DNA from: Selenomonas sp.
GTDB taxonomy: Bacteria > Bacillota > Negativicutes > Selenomonadales > Selenomonadaceae
Reading direction: 5' to 3'
NCBI GenBank assembly: GCA_022482925.1
Contig: JAKVOG010000006.1
Coordinates: 62,001 to 126,000 of the forward strand
Length of the DNA: 64,000 bases
Part shown: positions 17,550-26,555 of the stretch, in pieces
Numbering within the stretch: position 1 is the first letter of the stretch
How the letters are laid out: each line of letters opens with the position of its first letter
Program-made: the position numbers and the translations under genes
The notes under the pieces: model-generated
What the model was told of the DNA's origin: nothing
Databases searched by the model: none
What the model saw: only the letters and a program-made list of their open reading frames with translations

Positions 17550-18959
17550 TCAGCCGATTGTACCTTCGAGCTCGATATTCACCAGATTATTCATTTCCAG
17601 TGCATACTCCAGCGGCAGTTCCTTGGCAATCGGCTCCACGAAACCACGGACGATCATCGCCCGCGCCTCGTTCTCGTCGATGCCACGGCTGGTCAGATAG
17701 AAGATCGCCTCATCACTGATGCGGCCGATTTTGGCCTCATGCCCAATATCTGCCTCATCGCCCTCGATATCCATCGTCGGCAGCGTATCGCTGCGCGAAA
17801 GATTATCGAGCATCAGGGACTCGCAGTTCACGGAACACTTCGCATGATCTGCGTTCTTCGTCACCTTGACGGCACTGCGGTACGTCGCCTGGCCACCGGC
17901 CTTCGAGATCGTACGCGTATTGATATTGGCAGAGGTATGCGGTGCCGCATGAATGACACTGGCACCCGTATCGAGGTTCTGCCCCTTGGCGGCAAACGTG
18001 ACCCCTGTAAACTCGCAGCGGGCATTTTCACCATGCAGCACGCTGCATGGATAGAGCATCGAGATATGAGAACCGAATGAACCGGATACCCATTCGATGA
18101 TGCCGTCCTTCTCAACCAGCGCACGCTTCGTATTCAGGTTCATCATATTGCGCGACCAGTTCTCGATCGTCGAATAACGCAGGCGCGCACCTTCCTTGAC
18201 GAACAGCTCAACGCAGCCGGCATGAAGGTTCGTGACGTTATGCTTTGGTGCCGAGCAGCCCTCGATAAAGTGCAGGCTGGCCCCTTTCTCAACGATGATC
18301 AGCGTATGTTCGAACTGGCCGGCACCCGCTGCATTCAAGCGGAAATAGCTCTGCAGCGGCATCTCGACATGCACGCCTTCCGGCACATAGACGAACGAGC
18401 CGCCCGACCAGACAGCGCCATGCAGTGCCGCAAATTTATGATCCTTTGGCGGCACAAGCGTCATGAAGTACTCCTTCACGATGTCTTCATGCTCCGTCAG
18501 CGCCGATTCCATATCGGTATAGATGACGCCTTGCTTGACCATATCCTCCTGGATGGAGTGATAGACCACCTCAGAGTCATACTGGGCACCAACGCCGCCC
18601 AGCGATTTCTGCTCAGCTTCGGGGATGCCCAGACGATCAAAGGTATCCTTGATGTCTTCCGGCACATCCTGCCAATTGCCAGCCATCTTCGCGTCCGGCT
18701 GCACATAGGTGACAATCTCATCCATATTGAGCTCCGAAAGATCCGGCCCCCAGGTCGGCATCGACAGGGAATTATAGACCTCCAGTGATTTAAGACGGAA
18801 ATCCAGCATCCACTTCGGATCATGCTTGCGGGCCGAGATGTCGCGGACGACATCTTCGGTCAGGCCACTATGCGATTTATAGATCGAATGATCTTCATTC
18901 TTGATATCGTACAAGGTGCGTTCGATATCATCAATATAGGTTTTCTTCTTTGCTGCCAT
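17550..18959 (-). CDS. sufB: Fe-S assembly scaffold SufB
   Basis: 469 residues, intact, starting MAAKKKTYIDDIERTLYDI 16 bp after sufC. SufB is the scaffold subunit on which clusters form. Conserved segments include NMDEIVTYVQPDAK, VPEGVHVEMPLQSYFRLNA, FIEGCSAPKHNVTNLHAGCV, GSHISMLYPCSVLHGE, and at the end DEADIGHEAKIGRISDEAIF with YLTSRGIDENEARAMIVRG. An upstream extension in the same frame lacks a ribosome site and overlaps sufC, so it was not used. Confidence 0.94.
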   Translation of the reverse strand: MAAKKKTYIDDIERTLYDIKNEDHSIYKSHSGLTEDVVRDISARKHDPKWMLDFRLKSLEVYNSLSMPTWGPDLSELNMDEIVTYVQPDAKMAGNWQDVPEDIKDTFDRLGIPEAEQKSLGGVGAQYDSEVVYHSIQEDMVKQGVIYTDMESALTEHEDIVKEYFMTLVPPKDHKFAALHGAVWSGGSFVYVPEGVHVEMPLQSYFRLNAAGAGQFEHTLIIVEKGASLHFIEGCSAPKHNVTNLHAGCVELFVKEGARLRYSTIENWSRNMMNLNTKRALVEKDGIIEWVSGSFGSHISMLYPCSVLHGENARCEFTGVTFAAKGQNLDTGASVIHAAPHTSANINTRTISKAGGQATYRSAVKVTKNADHAKCSVNCESLMLDNLSRSDTLPTMDIEGDEADIGHEAKIGRISDEAIFYLTSRGIDENEARAMIVRGFVEPIAKELPLEYALEMNNLVNIELEGTIG

Positions 18960-18975
18960 AATATTTATCGACGCC

Positions 18976-19734
18976 TCACTTTGCTGCGTTCTGTTCTTCC
19001 CGGATATGGGTAAATCCACGGCTGTTGATATCCTCAATCAGCTCCGGACCACCTTCCTCGACAATCTGGCCATTCATGAGCACATGAACCTTGTCCACCT
19101 TCAGATGCTCAAGGATGCGCGTATTATGCGTGATGATCAGACAGGAGTTCTCTGCGTTGTGGAACTTCGCCACGCCCTCGGATACGATCTGGACCGCATC
19201 GACGTCAAGGCCGGAATCCGTCTCATCCAGCAGCGCGAGCTTCGGCTGCAGCATCAGCAGCTGCAGGATCTCATTGCGCTTCTTCTCACCGCCCGAGAAG
19301 CCGACGTTCATATAACGCTGCGCATACTCCGGATTCATCTTGAGCTCTTTCATCGTCGCCCTGAGCTCCTTGCGGAATGGCACGAGCTTGGCCTTCTCAC
19401 CCGTGATAGCCTGCTTGGATGTGCGGATCATATTCTCAACCGTGATGCCCGGGATTTCCTCCGGCGTCTGAAATGACAGGAACAAGCCTTTACGCGCGCG
19501 TTCGAAAGTCTTGAGGCTGCTCATGTCCTCGCCCTCAAACATCATCGTGCCGCCCGTCACCTGATATTTCGGATGTCCCATGATGATATTCATGAGCGTG
19601 GACTTACCGGAACCATTCGGTCCGAGAATGACATGCACTTCTCCTTTATTCACAGAAAGGTTCAGGCCTTTCAGTATTTCCTTGTCTTCCACGCCGGCGT
19701 GGAGGTCCTTGATTTCCAAAAGCTTCTCTGCCAT
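18976..19734 (-). CDS. sufC: Fe-S assembly ATPase SufC
   Basis: 252-residue ABC-type ATPase that drives conformational change of SufBD. Walker A GPNGSGKST, signature FSGGEKKRNEI, Walker B ALLDETDSGLD and the switch histidine in LIITHNTRIL are all present. The start MAEKLLEIKDLHAG follows GAAGGAGAG. First gene of the operon order C-B-D-S-U, as in Negativicutes and many Clostridia, rather than the C-D-S-U-B of Bacillus. Confidence 0.95.
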   Translation of the reverse strand: MAEKLLEIKDLHAGVEDKEILKGLNLSVNKGEVHVILGPNGSGKSTLMNIIMGHPKYQVTGGTMMFEGEDMSSLKTFERARKGLFLSFQTPEEIPGITVENMIRTSKQAITGEKAKLVPFRKELRATMKELKMNPEYAQRYMNVGFSGGEKKRNEILQLLMLQPKLALLDETDSGLDVDAVQIVSEGVAKFHNAENSCLIITHNTRILEHLKVDKVHVLMNGQIVEEGGPELIEDINSRGFTHIREEQNAAK

Positions 19735-19824
19735 GTTAAAAACTCTCCTTCTATCACACATTCATATATAAAACCGTATTTGCTCAATTTAATCCTTAGT
19801 ATTTTACTCGGGATTGATATTTTT

Positions 19825-19853
19825 ATTGTAGGGGCTTTCACAAAAAAAGTCAA
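19825..19853 (-). promoter_or_regulatory. suf operon promoter
   Basis: On the minus strand, TTGACT (19848-19853), a 17-bp spacer and TACAAT (19825-19830), about 90 bp upstream of sufC. Near-consensus, so it is probably strong unless repressed. No clear IscR/Rrf2 site could be assigned by eye. Confidence 0.7.
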
Positions 19854-20006
19854 TACTAGGGAAATAGGAAAAGAAGGAGTTTCGCCTTTGAAAGAAGAAT
19901 AACTATAGTATTGTTCATCGTTAACGGATTGACCGATGAATCAGATCTCTACTTTGCCGTAGATATTATTGTAATGAAACCAATTCCCCCGAGGAGGAAT
20001 CCCTGA

Positions 20007-22669
20007 ATGGACTCACTGAAAAAACAAACATACCTGCACTGCCTGTGTGTCATACTGTGCGGATTCTTCCTCCTCACTGTGTCCACAGCGCAGGCTGCCC
20101 CGCGCCCTACACTGCGGGTTGGCTACACAGGCATCCCCGGCTATATTGCCAGGGATTACCAGCAACGCTACAAGGGAGTTGCTTATGAATATCTCGAAGC
20201 CCTCGCTACCTATCTGGGCGTTAGTCTTGAATATGTACCCGGTGCGTTCGAAGAAAACCTGCTAAGGCTGCAAACCGGAACGATCGATTTGCTGCCACGA
20301 CAGGATTCACAAAACACCCTTTCCCTGTCGCCGCCAACACTCTCGACGCCCCCCGGGATCCAGCCAGTAGCACTTGGTCCCGGTGCCGGTTTTGCCCTTC
20401 TGTCCAGCCAGCGCCCAGAGCTTATACAAAACATAAAAGCCAGCGTCCAGGATATGGCAGCCGTCAATCCTTTTTTTCTCTACCAATTACAGGAAAAATA
20501 CCGCAATTATAACGGCCACGCCCTGAATCTGAACTCAGATGAAATCGCCTATCTGAAGGCTCATCCGGTACTCCATGCCATGTCCGCGCCAGGTGAAGCC
20601 CCTTATACCTGGTTTGATAACGGTGAACATAAAGGCATCACAGCCGATATTACCGCCATCATTGAAAGGGATCTGAATATCAGGATTGAAGTTACCCCTA
20701 CCGACACCCAGGGTGATATGCTGCAGCATCTGACCAATGGCGATATCGACCTGGTCACAGACTTCTACTACGATTACAATTGGGGCCGCGAACATAATTC
20801 CACATTGACGTTCCCTTACCTGCCCCTGAATTATGTCGCCGTACTGCGCCGGGATCAGAACCTGCCGAGTCAGCCAATCGTGGCTTGTCCGCGCAACCAT
20901 TACTATACGCATGAATTCCTTGAAAAAATGTATCCGACGGCCCAGCTTCGCTACTATGAAACCGTTGCGGAATGCATGGCCGCAGTTAATAACCAACAGG
21001 CAGACATGACCTTTGCCAAGTCCATCACCGCCCAGAGCGACATTTATCAGGGACATTATTATAATCTTTACACGAATGGCAATGTTACCTTCTCTCATAG
21101 AATCAGCCTGGCCATCAGTGACAAGATGGATCCAATCCTCATACGAATCCTGAACAAAGAGATTGCCCATCTGAACCAGCAGGATATCTCCAGCATCGTA
21201 AACCGTGAGATCTATGCGGTCCAGTCAGAGGACACTTTGCAAGCACTGCTCTACCGAAATCCTTTAAGCTCTCTGCTTATCATCACCGCAGTCTTCACCG
21301 TCATCATCCTCTGCCTCCTGCTCATCTTGTCATTGCGCCGCCATCATGCCCGTGACCTATACCGACAAGCCAATACGGTCTCCGGCACCGATATCTATAA
21401 CACACACTGGTTCGGGTCCAACCTGCTCTCGGCAATTCAACGGTTGAACAACGACCGTCTGGCTGGCCGCCTGATACTGTGCTCAATGTCCGCCCAGCGT
21501 CTGGCTACGCTGAAAGAACTCTATGGTGCCCGGCCATTCGAAGAAGCCATCTTCGGCATCTCAGAAAGATGACCCGCCAGGACCCGTGGTTCCTGCTCTA
21601 CGGTCTGTCACCAGAAGTCAACTATATCCTGGCTTTGTGCCGGATTCCGGACGGTCTTACCCCACAGAAGACTGCCGAGCTGCTGCTGCGCGAGGCAGGG
21701 ACAGCCATCGTCAACGGCACCCCGACCACCTTCTCCTACCATATCGGCATCTACCCAGTGCCCAAAACCGGCTCCCTGACAGCCAGTGTCCTCATTGACA
21801 ATGCGCAAGCTGGCCCGCAACAGGATTCTCGGAACCGATCAGCACATCGCCTGCTTCAACACCGCAATGCACGACAACGTCCATCTGCAGCACAAGATGG
21901 AACGACTCATGGAAAAGGCTTACAGCAGGAAGAGTTCAAAGTCTACCTGCAGGCAAAATATGATATCCAGTCCCAATCCGTCTGCGCTGCCGAGGCTTTG
22001 GTCCGCTGGGACAGCCCGGAGCTCGGTTTCCTGATGCCAGGCAAGTTCATTGACCTTTTCGAACGCAACGGCTTCGCCATCCAGCTGGATTACTACATGC
22101 TGGAGCATATCTGCCGTATGCAGCGTGAGCGTCTGGAGCATGGTAAGATTGTCATACCGATCTCGGTCAATCAATCAGCCCTGCATATCACCGAGGAAGG
22201 CTACCTTGATACGATGGAATCCATTGCGGAAAAGTATCAGCTGCCAGCCGGACTGGTCGAGCTGGAACTCACAGAAACGGCCTTCATCGACTATACGACC
22301 AAGAGCGAACGGAATAATACCCGCCATATCGTTCAGTCCCTGAAACAGATGGGCTTCTCCATGTCCATCGATGACTTCTGTACTGGCTATTCGTCTATTG
22401 CCATGCTGCAGACAATACCGGCCAATGTCATGAAGATCGACCGGACCATGCTGCTGGCCGCAGAGACCTCTGACCGTTCCCTGACGATCCTGCGCCATAT
22501 GGTCGAGCTGGGACACAACCTGAACATGAAAGTCGTTGTCGAAGGCATCGAAACCCGAAAACAGGAACTGCTGCTCCTGAGCATCGGCTGCAATACCGGA
22601 CAGGGCTTCCTGTTCGCCAAGCCAATGCCACATCAGGCTTTCAGGAACTTCGTCGAAGAACACGGATAA
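20007..22669 (+). CDS. cyclic-di-GMP phosphodiesterase with tandem solute-binding sensor domains (frame broken)
   Basis: A membrane sensor of about 885 residues. A signal/anchor segment is followed by two family 3 solute-binding (SBP_bac_3) domains, roughly residues 32-160 (first lobe only, apparently truncated) and 180-400 (LNSDEIAYLKAHPVLH to SIVNREIYAV). Then come one membrane helix (SLLIITAVFTVIILCLLLIL), a degenerate GGDEF-like segment, and an EAL domain. EAL residues are kept: AEALVRW, ISVNQS, ELELTETAF, SIDDFCTGYSS, MKIDRTML, VVEGIET, so it should hydrolyse cyclic-di-GMP; glycine is replaced by cysteine in DDFGTGYSS. Frame breaks occur near 21560 and as a compensating pair near 21805 and 21920. 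It would couple a periplasmic ligand, perhaps an amino acid, to biofilm or motility control. Confidence 0.82.
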
Positions 22670-22726
22670 AAAATACCTGCAATACCGAAAGAGGATCTCT
22701 CCTCTCAGGTATTGCAGGTATTTTTT
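22668..22726. terminator. bidirectional intrinsic terminator with nested hairpin
   Basis: A 19-bp stem AAAAAATACCTGCAATACC with complement and T6; the loop contains another small stem, GAGGA/TCCTC. It lies between the convergent EAL gene and the rsmH-like gene. Confidence 0.85.
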
Positions 22727-22767
22727 GCATAGCAAGCCGATCTCACTTATTCATTTGCGATGCCTAA

Positions 22768-23874
22768 TTACTGCGCCTTGATTGCCCATCTGAGCTTGGT
22801 CGAATGAGCCCGGCTGTTCTGGTAGCACTCTTCCCGGCCCGGCCGGATAACATCCGCCGCGATGTCGCTATACTCGCCCAGCTGATGGAAAGCCTTGAAT
22901 GCCTTCTTCACGATACGGTCCTCACCGGAATGGAAGGTCAGAATTGCAGCCCGTCCGCCCGGTGCGAGCGCTCCTGGCAGCTTCTCCATGAATTCGTACA
23001 GCACCTCATACTCATGATTGACATCGATACGCAATGCCTGGAATACCCGGGCACTGCTTTTCTTGATCAGCTCATCCCGGGCCGCTTCCTGCTTCTTCGT
23101 GCTGTAGCCAACCCTCTCCTGTACCTCAGACGGCAGTTTCACCCGTTGCAGGGCCTTTGCTACTACTTCATGCAGCTGCCGGGTCGTCTTGATAGGCTGC
23201 CGCTTCTGCGTATTCACGATCTGCTTAGCGATAGAATCCGCATACGGCTCATCGGCATTCTCAATCAACATGCCGATCAGTGACGCCTTGTCCAGCCCCG
23301 CCAGCCGCTCAGCCGCAGAAATACCGACTTCAGGATTCAGCCTCAGATCAAGCGGACCATCATTCTTATAGGTAAACCCGCGCTCCGGATTGTCGATCTG
23401 CATCGACGACACGCCAAGATCTGCCAGAATGAAATCGAACGGGCCGACCTCAGCTGCCAGCTCATCGATCTGACAGAAATTCATATTGCGCAGTTCCCAA
23501 AGCTCCGGGCCAAAGCCCTTTGCCCGGATGCGCGCCTCTGTCTTCTTCGACTCGATCGGATCGACATCACCGCCAATGAGGTGCCCCTGTCCCTGAAGTT
23601 TTTCCAGCATCGCCAGCGTGTGCCCGCCATAACCGAGCGTTGCATCAAAGCCTCGCTCCCCCGGCTGGATGGCAAGAATATCCAGAATTTCCTTTACCAT
23701 AATGGGAATATGCATCCCGGCCGGCGTATTCCCCTTGGCCATGACATGCTGGATTTCCGCCCCATACTGATCCGGATTTAATTCCTTATATTTTTCCTCA
23801 AACCGCCGCGGATACTTGCCGCTGTAGTGCACGCGGCGCTGATGCCGTTCATTGTTTCCCGCTTTTTCTTCCAT
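22768..23874 (-). CDS. rsmH: RsmH-like 16S rRNA (cytosine N4) methyltransferase with N-terminal extension
   Basis: 368 residues from the ATG at 23874 (MEEKAGNNERHQ); an upstream in-frame ATG at 23931 is less likely. The MraW/RsmH core shows HIPIMVKEILDIL, the SAM loop DATLGYGGHTLAMLEKL, FILADLGVSSMQID and NPERGFTYKNDGPLDLRLNP, and near the end ALAPGGRAAILTFHSGEDRI. RsmH methylates N4 of C1402 in the ribosomal decoding centre. Two features are odd: about 55 residues precede the usual start (an arginine/tyrosine-rich stretch), and the gene is not in a division and cell wall cluster but next to a HAD hydrolase. It may therefore be a second, diverged RsmH. Confidence 0.8.
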   Translation of the reverse strand: MEEKAGNNERHQRRVHYSGKYPRRFEEKYKELNPDQYGAEIQHVMAKGNTPAGMHIPIMVKEILDILAIQPGERGFDATLGYGGHTLAMLEKLQGQGHLIGGDVDPIESKKTEARIRAKGFGPELWELRNMNFCQIDELAAEVGPFDFILADLGVSSMQIDNPERGFTYKNDGPLDLRLNPEVGISAAERLAGLDKASLIGMLIENADEPYADSIAKQIVNTQKRQPIKTTRQLHEVVAKALQRVKLPSEVQERVGYSTKKQEAARDELIKKSSARVFQALRIDVNHEYEVLYEFMEKLPGALAPGGRAAILTFHSGEDRIVKKAFKAFHQLGEYSDIAADVIRPGREECYQNSRAHSTKLRWAIKAQ

Positions 23875-23884
23875 ATTCAGTGCC

Positions 23885-24696
23885 TCAGATATCGAAATGT
23901 CTGGAAATCGTCGCGGCGATACCATCTTCATTGTTCGTCAGCGTGATCTCATCAGCAATCGCCTTGAGCTCCTCGCAAGCATTGCCCATCGCCACACCAT
24001 AGCCGGCGAACTCCAGCATACTCTTATCATTCTGCGCATCACCGAACGCCATGACCTCATCCGGCCGGATGCCCAGACGCTCGCACGGCTGCGCCCAGCG
24101 AAGCCGACTTGCTCACGCCTTGGCCGTGCCCTCATAGAACCAGGGAGCCTGACTGGACGAATGACATCTTATCCTCAAAGCCACGACGGATATCCGCCAG
24201 ATGCGGCACCAGGATCTCATTCGGCGCTGCCGTCAGGATCTTGACCGGACGGAAATGCACCGACTCTGCAATATTCGATACGATCTTGACCTTGAGGTTG
24301 TTATTGCGGCTCTCATCCATAACCTTATGGCGGCTGGCATCCGTCGTATAGATGAACTCGCCATCATCCACGATTGGGGAAAGCTCTGGCCAGGCCTCCA
24401 GATGGCGCAGGAACTCAACGGCCGTCGCCTCATCGATGCTGCTGTCAAACAGGATCTCTCCCGTCGTCGCATCCTCGAATCCGTCCGCCATTATACGAGA
24501 TCCGCAGTCCATGATAATCCTGCAGCTGCAGCGCATCTGCCTCACGCTTCAGCCCCGGCGCCTGCCGGCCGGATACCAGCGCCACGATAACGCCCTGCTC
24601 CTGTACTGCCATGATCGCCTCACGCGTCATCGGCGTAATCACTTTATCATCATTATTGAGTGTACCATCCAGGTCAAAAGCCAGCATCTTATACAT
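23885..24696 (-). CDS. HAD-superfamily IIB (Cof-type) phosphatase (frame broken)
   Basis: A Cof/YidA-type sugar-phosphate phosphatase of about 270 residues. It starts MYKMLAFDLDGTLNNDDKVI behind AAGGAG, with the nucleophile motif DLDGTL. Motif II is ALVSGRQ, and the C-terminus, in another frame, reads FGDAQNDKSMLEFAGYGVAM (metal-binding GDxxND) followed by GNACEELKAIADEITLTNNE. At least three frame changes are present (near 24488, 24145 and 24105). The stop at 23885 is 10 bp before the rsmH start, so the two genes are probably cotranscribed. The substrate is unknown. Confidence 0.8.
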
Positions 24697-24739
24697 AAAG
24701 GAACTCCTTCTATCCAAATCCTCATTCCATACGGAAAGA

Positions 24740-24763
24740 GACCGACAAATCGTCGGCCTCCCG
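24740..24763 (-). terminator. terminator of the small peptide gene
   Basis: Hairpin GGCCGACGATTTGTCGGTC on the minus strand followed by a T-containing run, 55 bp past the peptide stop. Confidence 0.5.
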
Positions 24764-24816
24764 CCATCAGTTAGCTACGCCGATGGACTTGATTGGCTCT
24801 TACGTGTTACGGATAA

Positions 24817-24900
24817 TCATCTGTCGAGCCACTTGCAGAGATAGAAGCTGACTACTCCTGCAAGAACAGAGATCAAGAAGTTGGAGAGGACATATTCCAC
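24817..24900 (-). CDS. 27-residue hydrophobic peptide, candidate type I toxin
   Basis: GTG start at 24898-24900 behind a strong ribosome site (AGAAGGGGGTG, 6-bp spacing). The peptide begins MEYVLSNFLISVLAGVV and ends SFYLCKWLDR: a single membrane helix with a charged, tryptophan-containing tail, the form of many Firmicute peptides with an ISVLAGVVS..ICKWLD pattern that are candidate type I toxins. It has its own near-consensus promoter and terminator. On the other strand, starting 90 bp upstream, are two small RNA genes; the first contains 11 bases (ATTCCACGAAA) fully complementary to the mRNA at the start codon. Toxicity is not shown by sequence; the assignment is inference from form and layout. 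Confidence 0.7.
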   Translation of the reverse strand: MEYVLSNFLISVLAGVVSFYLCKWLDR

Positions 24901-24941
24901 GAAATCACCCCCTTCTGTCCGGAGGTTCCGCAACATTCCCT

Positions 24942-24970
24942 ATTGTATCGAAGTCTTGAACTTTTTGCAA
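24942..24970 (-). promoter_or_regulatory. promoter of the peptide gene
   Basis: On the minus strand TTGCAA (24965-24970), 17 bp, TACAAT (24942-24947). It overlaps the divergent promoter of small RNA A, so the two cannot be used freely at once. Confidence 0.7.
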
Positions 24971-24984
24971 GGCAATGCTATAAT
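24956..24984 (+). promoter_or_regulatory. promoter of small RNA A
   Basis: TTGAAC (24956-24961), 17-bp spacer, perfect TATAAT (24979-24984). Confidence 0.75.
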
Positions 24985-24990
24985 AAAGGC

Positions 24991-25062
24991 AAGCTAAGGA
25001 GTTTGAGAGGATTCCACGAAACAAATAAAAGAGCTATGGTTTAGCTAGCCATAGCTTTTTTA
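24991..25062 (+). ncRNA. small RNA A, candidate antitoxin
   Basis: About 72 nt from the predicted start near 24991 to a terminator (AGCTATGG stem, GCTAGC in the loop, T6 tail). There is no reading frame with a ribosome site. It contains ATTCCACGAAA (25011-25021), identical to the strand opposite the peptide's start codon and ribosome site (24894-24904), preceded in both places by a GAGAGG block. It could therefore pair with the peptide mRNA over two short blocks and block initiation. Related in layout to small RNA B, a tandem copy. Confidence 0.65.
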
Positions 25063-25070
25063 TTTACATC

Positions 25071-25099
25071 TTTAAGTTTTTGCAATGCGATGATATAAT
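25071..25099 (+). promoter_or_regulatory. promoter of small RNA B
   Basis: TTTAAG, 17 bp, TATAAT (25094-25099). The spacer TTTTTGCAATGCGATGA resembles that of promoter A (TTTTTGCAAGGCAATGC). Confidence 0.65.
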
Positions 25100-25105
25100 G
25101 AAATC

Positions 25106-25172
25106 GAGCTAAGGAATTGATAGCATTCCAACAATAGTACAGAAACCGTGGTGTAGCTAGCCACGGTTTTTG
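25106..25172 (+). ncRNA. small RNA B, tandem diverged copy
   Basis: About 67 nt, ending at an AACCGTGG terminator stem with the same GTAGCTAGCC loop. The 5' part (GAGCTAAGGAATTGATAGCATTCCAA) parallels RNA A, but the antisense core is reduced to ATTCCA, so it may target another mRNA or be decaying. Confidence 0.6.
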
Positions 25173-25178
25173 TGTATT

Positions 25179-25213
25179 AAAAGAGCTGAGGCATGACTAG
25201 CCTCAGCTCTTTT
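25179..25213. terminator. terminator of the purA operon
   Basis: AAAAGAGCTGAGGC stem, 7-base loop and complement with T4. It ends both purA (minus) and any read-through from RNA B. Confidence 0.85.
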
Positions 25214-25230
25214 CTATCCATAATATGCTC

Positions 25231-26517
25231 TTAGAAAATATCCTTGGCAATGACGATAGTCTCGTCACGGTTCGGTCCGACTGACACGATACCAAGATCG
25301 ATGCCCGTCACCTCAGCCATGCGCTTCAGATAGTTCCTGGCTTTCTCCGGCAGATCCTCATACTTGCGGATCTTGCTGATGCTCGTCTTCCAGCCTGGGA
25401 ACGTCTCATAGACCGGCTCAACTTCAGCCAGTACCTTGAGGCTGGCCGGAATCTCGTTAAGCAGCTCGCCTTTATACTTGTAGCCCGTGCACATCTTGAT
25501 CTCATCGAAGTTATCGAGGATATCCAGACGCGTAACAGCCATATAATCGATACCCGAGAGGATACCCGCATAGCGGACCACGCAGGCATCCAGCCAGCCC
25601 GTACGACGTGGACGGCCCGTAACGACGCCATACTCATGGCCTTCCTCACGGATCTTCTCGCCGATGGCATTGAGCTGCTCCGTCGGGAACGGCCCCTCGC
25701 CAACACGCGTGCAGTAGGCTTTGACAATACCGACAACCTTGTCGATCTTGTTTGGAGCAACACCGGCACCAACGCCAACACCGCCGGAGATCGGATGCGA
25801 AGCCGTAACATACGGATACGTACCATAATCGATATCCAGCATCGTAGCCTGCGCACCCTCGAAGAGGATCTTGCGGCCGGATTTGATCTCGTCATTCAGC
25901 AGTGCAATCGTATCGCAGACATACGGACGCAGACGATCGGCATAGCCCATGTATTCCTTCAGGACTTCATCATAGTCCAGCGGCTCATGATCATAAAGCA
26001 GCTTCAGCTCTTTATTCTTGATCGCCAGATTTTCCTTCAGGCGCTTTGCGAATTCCTCGCTGTCCATCAGATCGCAGACGCGGATACCGATACGGTTATC
26101 GCGGTCCATGTAGCAAGGGCCGATACCACGTTTCGTCGTACCAATCTTGTTCTTGCCACGGGCCTCATCACCGATACCATCCATCAGACGATGATACGGC
26201 AGTACCACATGCGCGCGGTTCGAGATGCGGATACCCGCCATATCGATGCCACGGGCAGACAGGCCATCCATCTCTTCCAGCATGATCATCGGGTCGAAAG
26301 CAACGCCATTACCGACGATGCAATGCGATCCCTTGAACAGGATACCGGACGGCATCAGACGAAGCTTATAGGCCTCGCCGTCCACTACAACCGTATGACC
26401 GGCATTGCTGCCGCCCTGGAAACGGACAACCGTATCCGCCTGCTGTGCCAAATAATCGACGATCTTACCTTTGCCCTCGTCGCCCCACTGAGTACCAGTT
26501 ACAACTACTGTTGACAT
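25231..26517 (-). CDS. purA: adenylosuccinate synthetase
   Basis: 428 residues, intact. It joins IMP and aspartate using GTP in the first step to AMP. The P-loop GTQWGDEGKGKIVDYLA contains the catalytic aspartate and GDEGKGK; further on are GNAGHTVVVDG-type residues (GGSNAGHTVVV), STTKRGIGP-type KIGTTKRGIGPCYMDR, FEGAQATMLDIDYGTYPYVT, and TGRPRRTGWLDACVVRYA. It follows purB with a 38-bp gap on the same strand, so purB-purA form an operon. Confidence 0.96.
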   Translation of the reverse strand: MSTVVVTGTQWGDEGKGKIVDYLAQQADTVVRFQGGSNAGHTVVVDGEAYKLRLMPSGILFKGSHCIVGNGVAFDPMIMLEEMDGLSARGIDMAGIRISNRAHVVLPYHRLMDGIGDEARGKNKIGTTKRGIGPCYMDRDNRIGIRVCDLMDSEEFAKRLKENLAIKNKELKLLYDHEPLDYDEVLKEYMGYADRLRPYVCDTIALLNDEIKSGRKILFEGAQATMLDIDYGTYPYVTASHPISGGVGVGAGVAPNKIDKVVGIVKAYCTRVGEGPFPTEQLNAIGEKIREEGHEYGVVTGRPRRTGWLDACVVRYAGILSGIDYMAVTRLDILDNFDEIKMCTGYKYKGELLNEIPASLKVLAEVEPVYETFPGWKTSISKIRKYEDLPEKARNYLKRMAEVTGIDLGIVSVGPNRDETIVIAKDIF

Positions 26518-26555
26518 AAGTTTCTCTCCTTGCCTTTGACGTTTTCCTGCAGGAA

